A DNA stretch of 5,419 nt from Candidatus Nitrosopelagicus sp. (lineage in GTDB: Archaea; Thermoproteota; Nitrososphaeria; Nitrososphaerales; Nitrosopumilaceae). Position numbers and translations under genes: made by a program. The stretch is from contig JABHJJ010000203.1 in NCBI GenBank assembly GCA_018691945.1, positions 1 through 5,419 of the forward strand, read 5' to 3'. Shown here one piece after another: positions 1-5,419 of this stretch (position 1 is the stretch's first letter; each line of letters opens with the position of its first letter). Under the pieces are notes generated by a model that did not search any database, was not told the DNA's origin, and was given only the letters and a program-made list of their open reading frames with translations.

Positions 1-1314
1 CTTGACCAATCCTCTGTAAAAACAAGTGGACAGACACAAGAAGGCTCTTCATATTCTACCAATTATGCTCAAGCTCAATTCAACTATGTACAACTTTCAA
101 TTCCTTACCCTCAAACAATAACGGTCTCATCAACATTCCAGACCATTCCTGATGAAGGTGAAGATTATCATGGTGGTGGCGGTACTGGAGGTGCCGGTGT
201 TACTAGTGGTAATGCACACGACGATGATCATACAACTACTGGCATTGGAGATTCGTCAAGTATAGAAAGTGAACGAAACACAGGATATAACGGCCAAGTT
301 CTATACAAAGAAATTAAAAAGAATCTCCTAGAAATGGACATGAAAGTTTATCCTGACAGTGAAGGAAATTTCCATGGAGTGTTTGATCTTAGAGCTGGTA
401 TCTTTTTTGATGGAATCTATAAAGTAAAGGCAGATTATTTTGGTTACAAATATGAAGAGAGCTTTTCAGTTATTGATAATTCTCTAAAAGGTGGGTTGGC
501 ACCTGAAATAAGTATTGATTTTGATAAAGATGAATATATTCCAGGTGAAACTGTCTCCATCTCTGGAAAAATCAGTAATGTGTATTACTATGATCCTGTA
601 TCTGTGATAGTAGAAACTCCTGATGTATCAAAAATTAATTGTTTTGCTCAACATTCATGTGGATTAGGTTCTGAGAACAAGATTCGTGTAAGTGAAGGTA
701 CTGAGGGCGCAACATTCTATATGAATTATAAAATTCCATCAGGAGATAGTTCTGTTGGAAAATATAACGTAATTGCAGATACTCACTTTGGAGAAATCAA
801 AAAATCATTCTTTGTACTATCTGAATCCGATGTAGTTAGTCAAATTTCGCCTCCATCATCTGAGTTCATCCCAAAAACGTCCAAAATAATTGAAAAATTC
901 AATAGAATTGCAGACACTGAGATTCCAATAATCTTAACTGAAAAATCATCTGAAGATTCAATTCTTGTTCCACGTGTAATACAAGGTTCATTATTTACTT
1001 CTGCCAGAGGTGAAGAATCTGATGTAAATCTACGAATAACAACAACTACTGGTCAATGTATTATTGGACAAGATTCAGACTGTCTTGTATCTGAATCTAC
1101 CAGAAAACCTGGCGCAATTTACTCCATAGTCTCAATTGATGATGTAAATTATAAAATTCGATACAGTGGAGATGATGTACGATTAGAGAAATTCTCAATA
1201 CTTCCTGAAAATTCTGATTCAAAAATTGATATTGATGACTGGAATGTAGAAATTATAAAAGATGAGCAACCAACTAGATTCTATTACAAAGTGTCATACG
1301 TGGCATTAGAGTAA
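1..1314 (+). CDS. Secreted/surface beta-sandwich repeat protein, 5'-truncated by the window
   Basis: The frame is open from base 1 to the TAA at 1312-1314, giving 437 visible residues, so the true start lies upstream. The ATG at 334 is an internal methionine (visible residue 112), because coding-like sequence continues before it. Visible residues about 1-55 are rich in Ser, Thr, Gln and Tyr. Residues 57-84 form a Gly/His/Asp/Thr-rich low-complexity insert. Residues about 100-160 look like the end of one Ig-like module (GNFHGVFDL, then a G-Y-K-V-K-A strand). Residues about 167-275 form a second module opening with DKDEYIPGETVSISGKI, a motif typical of extracellular macroglobulin/Ig-like repeats. 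A Pro/Ser linker (about 280-312) leads to a C-terminal module (about 320-437) that includes GQCIIGQDSDCLVSESTRKP. Two Cys pairs (NCFAQHSCG and QCIIGQDSDC) could form disulfides outside the cell. The visible end has no membrane segment or sorting motif, so any signal peptide or anchor must be upstream. Domain style resembles thaumarchaeal surface proteins; its precise role is unknown. Confidence 0.85.
   Translation, partial: LDQSSVKTSGQTQEGSSYSTNYAQAQFNYVQLSIPYPQTITVSSTFQTIPDEGEDYHGGGGTGGAGVTSGNAHDDDHTTTGIGDSSSIESERNTGYNGQVLYKEIKKNLLEMDMKVYPDSEGNFHGVFDLRAGIFFDGIYKVKADYFGYKYEESFSVIDNSLKGGLAPEISIDFDKDEYIPGETVSISGKISNVYYYDPVSVIVETPDVSKINCFAQHSCGLGSENKIRVSEGTEGATFYMNYKIPSGDSSVGKYNVIADTHFGEIKKSFFVLSESDVVSQISPPSSEFIPKTSKIIEKFNRIADTEIPIILTEKSSEDSILVPRVIQGSLFTSARGEESDVNLRITTTTGQCIIGQDSDCLVSESTRKPGAIYSIVSIDDVNYKIRYSGDDVRLEKFSILPENSDSKIDIDDWNVEIIKDEQPTRFYYKVSYVALE
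172..252 (+). other. Gly/His/Asp/Thr-rich low-complexity segment in the surface protein
   Basis: The stretch encodes a glycine-rich run (GGGGTGGAGVTSG) followed by an acidic and histidine-bearing patch (NAHDDDHTTTG). It interrupts two regions that look folded, so it is probably a flexible, solvent-exposed loop or linker. Three histidines including the one just before the glycine run, and a cluster of aspartates, could bind divalent metal, but that is only a suggestion from composition. Confidence 0.55.
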
Positions 1315-1345
1315 AACACAAAACCTTCTCACAAAAACTCATAAT

Positions 1346-1843
1346 ATGAAAATTAATCTCTTAATGTTTTATCAGGATGATCCAAAAAAATGCACTGCCG
1401 CCAAACTAATAAAATTTGGGTTGGCAAAGAAAATCACAAAACCTCAATCAAAAACTGTTCTTCTACACCCATACTCAAAAAAAACATTACTAAATCATGA
1501 AAAGTCTCTTTTTACTTCAATTACTGGGATTGATTGTTCGTGGGCTTTGGCTGAACAAGTTTTTCAAAAAGATTTTGTTGGTGTCTCTAGAAAACTACCG
1601 CCACTTTTAGCTGGAAATCCAGTAAATTATTCAAAAATTAACAAATTAACCACTGTTGAGGCAATCGCAGGAGCTGTATTCATCTTAGGTGATGAGTCTT
1701 TATCCAAAAACCTTCTTGAAAAATTCAATTGGGGTCACACATTCTTCGAATTAAATGAAAATCTCTTACATGATTATCAAAAAGCAACCTCTGATGAACA
1801 AATTATTGAGATTATACATGAATATGGCTATGAATATAATTAA
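1346..1843 (+). CDS. tsr3: 16S rRNA aminocarboxypropyltransferase Tsr3 (DUF367 family)
   Basis: This 165-residue protein matches the Tsr3 family over its full length. Family blocks in order are DDPKKCTAAKL (11-21), the LLHPYSKKTL block (39-49), GIDCSWA (61-67), the SRKLPPLLAGNPVNYSK region (81-97) with KLTTVEAIAGA following (100-110), and FNWGHTFFELNENLLHDY (127-144). Tsr3 enzymes have a SPOUT-like fold and transfer the 3-amino-3-carboxypropyl group of S-adenosylmethionine to a uridine or pseudouridine in helix 31 of small-subunit rRNA, a late step in 30S/40S maturation in the cytoplasm. Archaeal forms are about this size and lack the long eukaryotic C-terminal extension. The ATG at 1346 places the conserved N-terminal strand directly after the start. 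It begins 31 nt after the surface protein stop, with no clear Shine-Dalgarno and no convincing TATA box of its own. The following methyltransferase starts 19 nt after its stop, so the two may be co-transcribed. Confidence 0.92.
   Translation: MKINLLMFYQDDPKKCTAAKLIKFGLAKKITKPQSKTVLLHPYSKKTLLNHEKSLFTSITGIDCSWALAEQVFQKDFVGVSRKLPPLLAGNPVNYSKINKLTTVEAIAGAVFILGDESLSKNLLEKFNWGHTFFELNENLLHDYQKATSDEQIIEIIHEYGYEYN
1834..1842 (+). promoter_or_regulatory. Candidate TATA box (box A) for the methyltransferase gene
   Basis: ATATAATTA lies inside the last codons of tsr3 and is centred about 25 nt before the ATG at 1863. That spacing is what a leaderless archaeal transcript would need. The region is AT-rich overall, so a chance match is quite possible and co-transcription with tsr3 is the alternative. 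Confidence 0.3.
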
Positions 1844-1862
1844 GTAAAATTCATCTCTTGAA

Positions 1863-2486
1863 ATGGATAAAACTGCAAAATTATTTGATGTATGGGCCAA
1901 CACTGGTCGTTCTGAAGACATGGAAAAAGGTCATGGAACCACTGTAAATCAATTCTTAGATAAATTATCTCTTAAAGAAAATTTCACATTTCTTGACATT
2001 GGATGTGGAAATGGCTGGGTAGTTAGGAAAATATCACAAAAACCATCCTGCATTAAAGCTGTTGGAATTGATAAAAGTAAAATGATGATCAAAAATGCAA
2101 AATCAAAAACTCTCTCAGAAAAAGAAAACTATCTTGTAACTGATCTTGAAACTTGGCATACAAAAGAAAAATTCGATGTAATCTTTTCTATGGAATCATT
2201 ATACTATTCTGTACCAATGGAATCTGCACTTGCAAAGGTCTTCAAATTACTTAAAAAAAATGGTGTATTTTATTGTGGAACTGATTTTTACAGTGATAAT
2301 CATCTAACTACTAGATGGGTTAAAGATATGAATATTCCAATGGATTTGCGTTCAGAAAAAGAATGGAAAAAAATGTTTAGAAATGTTGGATTTGTTACCC
2401 GCTCAAAACATGTTATCGACCAGAAAAATAAATCCAAATGGAAACGTGAATTTGGAACGTTATTTGTTATTGGCAGAAAGGCTTGA
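1863..2486 (+). CDS. Class I SAM-dependent methyltransferase, substrate unknown
   Basis: The 207-residue product is a single-domain Rossmann-type methyltransferase of the Methyltransf_11/25 kind. Motif I is FLDIGCGNG (43-51), the acidic residue ending strand 2 is D70 in VGIDKS, a strand 3 acidic site is TDLE (93-96), strand 4 is FDVIFSMES (104-112) with the following LYYS, and the post-motif is LKKNGVFYCG (130-139). A short N-terminal helix region (WANTGRSEDMEKGHG, 11-25) probably caps the active site, and residues about 145-180 likely form the substrate-binding insertion. There is no signal peptide or membrane segment, so it should be cytoplasmic. The ATG at 1863 is the first in-frame start after tsr3 and allows the whole fold. 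Its closeness to tsr3 hints at a link with rRNA or translation, but family features alone do not distinguish RNA, protein or small-molecule substrates. The last 27 bp overlap the 3' end of the convergent substrate-binding protein gene. Confidence 0.88.
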   Translation: MDKTAKLFDVWANTGRSEDMEKGHGTTVNQFLDKLSLKENFTFLDIGCGNGWVVRKISQKPSCIKAVGIDKSKMMIKNAKSKTLSEKENYLVTDLETWHTKEKFDVIFSMESLYYSVPMESALAKVFKLLKKNGVFYCGTDFYSDNHLTTRWVKDMNIPMDLRSEKEWKKMFRNVGFVTRSKHVIDQKNKSKWKREFGTLFVIGRKA

Positions 2487-4928
2487 TTTTTTAATAATTA
2501 TAATCAAAATTCCAATTAAAACTGGAATGATAAGTAATGCATACCAATAATTTGTTTGTGATTTATTCACAATCTCAATTATGTCTGAATCTGGAATATT
2601 TTTATTCTCTGAAATCACTATGAAACTTTTTGAATATTCATATGGTTTTAAAACATCATTTGACGCTGCAAAAATTTTGATAGTATTAACTCCTTCAATA
2701 ATTTTTGACTTTTCATCTAAATTGATATTTGCATTATTATTTTCTGTTAGTTCAATTCCATCTAGAATTATCTTGCCTTCTGAATTTACTATGAAATAAT
2801 GAATCTCTGAAGAATTTTCTGTTGAAACATGAATCTGTTCATCAGAACCTAAAACATATGGTTGCACAAACTCAACTGAGTTAATTGATGGAAATTTTAC
2901 ATCCTCAAACTCTTTCCATTTGCCTTGTTCAAAGAGATAATTTCCATAATCAAATGATTTAATGACAATCATTCTTGATTCAGGTGAATATCTATCTAGA
3001 TAAAATGGGCCATTACTAATCACTGCATGGTTATTCTCATTAATCCATTTTTGACTTGAATCATATCTGATATTTTGAAAATTATTCTGTGGATTAAACT
3101 GTACTAGAGAATCTGGGACAACCTCATTTTCTTTAAAATTATCCAATTGCATCTTAACTTGGTTTGCATCATTTGGAATGATCAATGATATCCAATTGAT
3201 ATTTTTTGTAATAGATTCTGTACGTGAAAATGAACTCTTCCCATCAACTACAATCTGTTCCATTGCTGCAATTATTTCCCATGGCATGCTACTCCACACA
3301 CTTCCCCAAGACGCAATTTCTCCAGAATCAAAATGCCAAAAATCAGTATAAACCTCAATTGTATCCTCGTCAATTATGCGAATGCCCTTTAACGTATTCA
3401 AAACTTGAGATGCTTGTGGAGAAAAATCGGAATCATATGTCTTGTCATTTTCTGTTCTTTCTGAACCCCATTCTGATATGAAATACATTGAATAAATTAT
3501 GTCGTTCATATTCATCTCAGGACCATGATGCCACTGGTTGAATTTCAAATCATAAATGATCTTACTTTTTGCAGAAATTCCTGTTCCAATTTCTTCCCAT
3601 TTCTTTAAATCTGAATTCCATTTTATTGCATCATCTGGAACTTGAACTGATGAGTTAATCCCGTTAGTTTCCACCTCCCACGTTGCTCTAATTGGAATTA
3701 CCTTCCCCGAAAACGGATGCCCTGTTAAAATTGGGTCTGAAATTGAGAGCCAAATTTGATTACTATATGTGTCTCCTAATCCACCGATTGGGTTCCATGC
3801 TGCTTGATAAATCTGCTTTACTCCTACATCTAATGTTCCAGAATCTGTCCTGACATTAATTGGTGTGAATCTACTTGGAACTCCTGCACCTAGTGCATTA
3901 ATTATTCCTTCAACACCATCATTTACAACATATTGATCAATCTTACTTGCAAGAAATATTCTAACTGATTCATTTACTCCTTCTCTTGTTGCATCTTTGA
4001 TTAATTCCGTCCTCTCATTTTGATCATTAAATTCCCCTGAGTAAATCTTCTGAGTTAATTCATCTAATTTGTCATTTTCATAATTCCAGTTAGATGGATT
4101 ATTGTTTCCTGGCATACTTGAAAACCATGGAGAATACATCTGGGCAAGAGCCACCGAGTCATATCTAGTAAATCCTGAACTTCCCCATCCTTCTGTATAC
4201 AAACTCCATTTTTGTTCAACTGGGTCTGATCCATAAACAACAACATATGCTTTATTCAAATCCCCAAATTCTTTTTTCACGGTAAATCCAATCTCTTCTA
4301 ATTCTGATGATAGCACTTCTCCAATTGCTTTTCTAACAGGATCATCACTTCTTATAAAAAATGTAATCTCTATTGGCTCATTTTCATAATACCAGGTTCC
4401 ATCAATTTTTTCTGCTCCTTTTACACTCAATTCTTCAAAAATTACTTTCTCTGCAAATGATGGATTATATCTAAATTGAAAAGTTTCAATGACATCTAAA
4501 ATTCTCAAATATTCTGCAGAAAAACTTCCATAATTTGAAAACATAGGAGTTCCATATCCTCCTAGCAACTCATTTACAATCAAATCTCTATCTACAAGGA
4601 AATTTACAGCATATCGCACCTTTTGAATTGAAAATGGGTTGAACGGTCCTTCATCAGTTGGATTCAATAATATGCTATAATATCCTCCTGTTGACTCGTA
4701 CACTTTTAGTCCATCTTTAGAATCTGAATCTTCTAGTCTATCTGAAGAAATTCTGTAATAATACATATCCAAATTCCCATTTCTTACTTCTTCTAAAGCT
4801 GTATTCTCGTCAAGATATTGTATAAATTTTATTTCATCTACGAATGTTCCTTTTTGAGCAAATGCTGGTGGGATTATACTTATCAAACAAAAAATTAGAA
4901 TTATTTTGAAAATTTTCAATTGTTTCAA
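2460..4928 (-). CDS. Membrane-anchored family 5 ABC transporter substrate-binding protein with permuted domain order
   Basis: The 822-residue product binds a solute outside the cell, probably a peptide or oligosaccharide, for an ABC importer. A signal peptide covers residues 1-24 (hydrophobic core IILIFCLISII, likely cleavage after AFA). C14 is not in a lipobox. Residues 25-375 carry blocks normally found in the second half of SBP_bac_5 proteins: ENTALEEVRNGNLDMY (41-56), QKVRYAVNFLVDRDLIV (102-118), VVYGSDP (230-236), and YTEGWGSSGFTRYDS (244-258). Residues about 378-690 carry the normally N-terminal half: WNPIGGLGDTYSNQIWLSISDPIL (split here as WNPIGGLGDTYSNQ and IWLSISDPIL), LKFNQWHHGPEMNMNDIIYS (461-480) and SNGPFYLDRYSPE (638-650). 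Residues about 686-772 look like a beta-sandwich, and YWYALLIIPVLIGILIIII (794-812) followed by KK is a C-terminal anchor leaving the binding domain outside. Usual family members have about 500-600 residues. TTG at 4928 is the likely start: an in-frame TAG immediately precedes it, and the first internal ATG (residue 55) would lose the signal peptide. No permease or ATPase gene is adjacent. Confidence 0.9.
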   Translation of the reverse strand: MKQLKIFKIILIFCLISIIPPAFAQKGTFVDEIKFIQYLDENTALEEVRNGNLDMYYYRISSDRLEDSDSKDGLKVYESTGGYYSILLNPTDEGPFNPFSIQKVRYAVNFLVDRDLIVNELLGGYGTPMFSNYGSFSAEYLRILDVIETFQFRYNPSFAEKVIFEELSVKGAEKIDGTWYYENEPIEITFFIRSDDPVRKAIGEVLSSELEEIGFTVKKEFGDLNKAYVVVYGSDPVEQKWSLYTEGWGSSGFTRYDSVALAQMYSPWFSSMPGNNNPSNWNYENDKLDELTQKIYSGEFNDQNERTELIKDATREGVNESVRIFLASKIDQYVVNDGVEGIINALGAGVPSRFTPINVRTDSGTLDVGVKQIYQAAWNPIGGLGDTYSNQIWLSISDPILTGHPFSGKVIPIRATWEVETNGINSSVQVPDDAIKWNSDLKKWEEIGTGISAKSKIIYDLKFNQWHHGPEMNMNDIIYSMYFISEWGSERTENDKTYDSDFSPQASQVLNTLKGIRIIDEDTIEVYTDFWHFDSGEIASWGSVWSSMPWEIIAAMEQIVVDGKSSFSRTESITKNINWISLIIPNDANQVKMQLDNFKENEVVPDSLVQFNPQNNFQNIRYDSSQKWINENNHAVISNGPFYLDRYSPESRMIVIKSFDYGNYLFEQGKWKEFEDVKFPSINSVEFVQPYVLGSDEQIHVSTENSSEIHYFIVNSEGKIILDGIELTENNNANINLDEKSKIIEGVNTIKIFAASNDVLKPYEYSKSFIVISENKNIPDSDIIEIVNKSQTNYWYALLIIPVLIGILIIIIKKSSLSANNK
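2487..2492 (+). terminator. Candidate T-run terminator after the methyltransferase gene
   Basis: Six consecutive T residues follow the TGA stop directly, in an A/T-rich stretch (TTTTTTAATAATTATAA). Archaeal RNA polymerase can terminate at plain oligo-T tracts without a hairpin. The tract sits inside the coding region of the opposite-strand gene, where it encodes its lysine-rich tail and membrane segment, so it may simply reflect that coding sequence. Confidence 0.3.
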
Positions 4929-4943
4929 CTAATGCTTGACCTT

Positions 4944-4955
4944 GGATAAATTTTA
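4944..4955 (-). promoter_or_regulatory. Candidate TATA box for the substrate-binding protein gene
   Basis: Read on the minus strand, TAAAATTTATCC lies here, with TAAAATT centred about 24 nt before the TTG start at 4928. This would give a leaderless or near-leaderless transcript. No Shine-Dalgarno motif precedes the TTG. AT-rich background limits confidence. Confidence 0.3.
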
Positions 4956-4958
4956 GCA

Positions 4959-4967
4959 TTTTAATAC
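4959..4967 (+). promoter_or_regulatory. Candidate TATA box for the nuclease gene
   Basis: TTTTAATAC is centred about 29 nt before the TTG at 4992, matching archaeal box A spacing for a leaderless transcript. This is one of the reasons for preferring the TTG start over later in-frame GTG (5043) or ATG codons. Confidence 0.35.
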
Positions 4968-4991
4968 AATTACATCTGTTTTGAATTAGAA

Positions 4992-5419
4992 TTGAATCCA
5001 AAACTGATTGTTAAGGGGATTAATGGTATTATTGAAGGTGGAGTGAGCGTCACAGATTTTTCTATAGCTTCTGAATTAGATGAAATTAGCGCAAAAGAGA
5101 TGTTGTATACGCTTGTCCAAAATGGAATTGGTGTATGGAATGATGATTTGGTAAATTTTAATATTCCTAATGACAGGATCCAAACCGCATTATTTGCCAT
5201 CAAACTTGGCGCAGATGTAGAATCTGTATCTGAATATCTCACTTGGCAGGATTTTGAATCTATCACTGGATTATTCCTTCAAGAAAAGGACTTTGATGTA
5301 ACAAAAAATCTTATCTTAACAAAACCTAGAATGGAAATTGATGTCGTTGGAACAAAAATGGATATTGCGTTATTGGTAGATTGTAAACATTGGAAAACTA
5401 TGAGTAAATCTGCATTAGA
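4992..5419 (+). CDS. Winged-helix plus PD-(D/E)xK nuclease-domain protein (restriction endonuclease-like), 3'-truncated by the window
   Basis: The plus frame is open from just after a TAA at 4962-4964 to the window end, giving 142 residues from a TTG start. No stop is reached, so the protein continues. Residues about 10-65 look like a winged helix: GGVSVTDFSIASELD, a recognition-helix candidate with EMLYTLVQNGIG, then a short beta wing. Residues about 85-142 hold the nuclease core: a WQDFE helix with E89, then GLFLQEKDFDV, then RMEIDVVG with D117, and ALLVDCKHWK with D130 and K132. The D...D-x-K spacing is that of the PD-(D/E)xK superfamily, which includes archaeal Holliday junction resolvases, Mrr and RecB-type nucleases. 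This suggests cleavage or processing of DNA, with metal held by D117 and D130; the real substrate is unknown. TTG 4992 keeps the whole first helix (NPKLIVKGINGIIEGG). GTG 5043 is an alternative that would trim it. It is divergent from the substrate-binding protein gene and shares its promoter region. Confidence 0.8.
   Translation, partial: MNPKLIVKGINGIIEGGVSVTDFSIASELDEISAKEMLYTLVQNGIGVWNDDLVNFNIPNDRIQTALFAIKLGADVESVSEYLTWQDFESITGLFLQEKDFDVTKNLILTKPRMEIDVVGTKMDIALLVDCKHWKTMSKSAL

Larger units (their letters stand above)
4929..4991. promoter_or_regulatory. Divergent intergenic promoter region
   Basis: These 63 bp separate two divergent genes that both seem to use TTG starts (4928 on the minus strand and 4992 on the plus strand). 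Both core promoters must fit in this space. The candidate minus-strand TATA (4944-4955) and plus-strand TATA (4959-4967) lie back to back, so TBP/TFB binding at one could hinder the other. No palindromic operator was evident. Confidence 0.45.

Noticed and set aside
334..1314. The ATG at 334 as the start of the surface protein gene
   Set aside because: The same frame is open back to base 1 with protein-like composition and module sequence spanning the ATG, so 334 is an internal methionine and the gene is truncated by the window edge.
2581..2799. A 72-codon plus-strand open frame
   Set aside because: It is antisense to the C-terminal beta domain of the substrate-binding protein and its hydrophobic Ser/Phe-rich translation is typical of a mirror frame.
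2786..2808. Lipoprotein anchoring of the substrate-binding protein through C14 of the signal peptide (checked as an alternative to the C-terminal anchor)
   Set aside because: C14 sits inside the hydrophobic core without a lipobox and before the AFA cleavage site, whereas a clear C-terminal membrane helix is present.
3224..3481. An 85-codon plus-strand open frame
   Set aside because: It is antisense to conserved binding-protein sequence, lacks family features and has no promoter or ribosome-binding signal.
4064..4246. A 60-codon minus-strand open frame
   Set aside because: It is an out-of-frame reading of the conserved YTEGWGS region of the substrate-binding protein.
2460..4928. Tandem duplication of two substrate-binding domains as the reason for the 822-residue length
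   Set aside because: Each family 5 signature block occurs only once. The extra length is explained by the C-terminal beta domain, the anchor and modest insertions.
4834..4959. An upstream out-of-frame ATG (minus strand, 4959) as the start of the substrate-binding protein, or as a small leader ORF
   Set aside because: The frame from this ATG differs from the binding-protein frame and ends after about 41 codons without recognisable features. The intact signal peptide after TTG 4928 argues against a frameshift.
4970..5266. A 98-codon minus-strand open frame
   Set aside because: It lies antisense to the plus-strand frame that carries a recognisable winged-helix and PD-(D/E)xK core; its own translation has no recognisable features.

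Overview
The window reads as chromosomal DNA of an AT-rich archaeon, most likely an ammonia-oxidising thaumarchaeon (Nitrososphaerota, Nitrosopumilus-like). The evidence is strongly A/T-biased codon use, a Tsr3-type rRNA modification enzyme, which is shared by archaea and eukaryotes, very short intergenic gaps without Shine-Dalgarno sequences, candidate TATA boxes 24-29 nt ahead of start codons as expected for leaderless transcripts, and a secreted protein built from repeated beta-sandwich modules. The lineage is inferred from protein style; no marker gene is present to prove it.

Layout. Positions 1-1314 (+) hold the 3' part of a large extracellular beta-sandwich protein; its start lies upstream of the window. 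It is followed on the same strand by tsr3 (1346-1843), an rRNA aminocarboxypropyltransferase, and 19 nt later by a small class I SAM-dependent methyltransferase (1863-2486). On the opposite strand, and overlapping the methyltransferase tail by 27 bp, is a large membrane-anchored family 5 (peptide/oligosaccharide type) ABC substrate-binding protein (4928-2460). A 63-bp divergent promoter region separates it from a plus-strand gene cut off by the window end (4992-5419), which combines a winged-helix-like N-terminus with a PD-(D/E)xK nuclease core. There is no gene-free stretch above 300 bp, and I saw no tRNA, rRNA, CRISPR array, insertion sequence or long repeat.

Functionally this is a mostly housekeeping neighbourhood: cell-surface and uptake proteins flank two SAM-using enzymes, one of which is clearly for ribosome maturation. 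The most interesting item is the substrate-binding protein. Its family 5 signature blocks appear in circularly permuted order: the half normally found C-terminal comes first, and the canonical N-terminal half follows at about residue 378. It also has a C-terminal beta domain and membrane anchor, and no permease or ATPase gene is next to it. I see no evidence for a wholly new multi-gene system.
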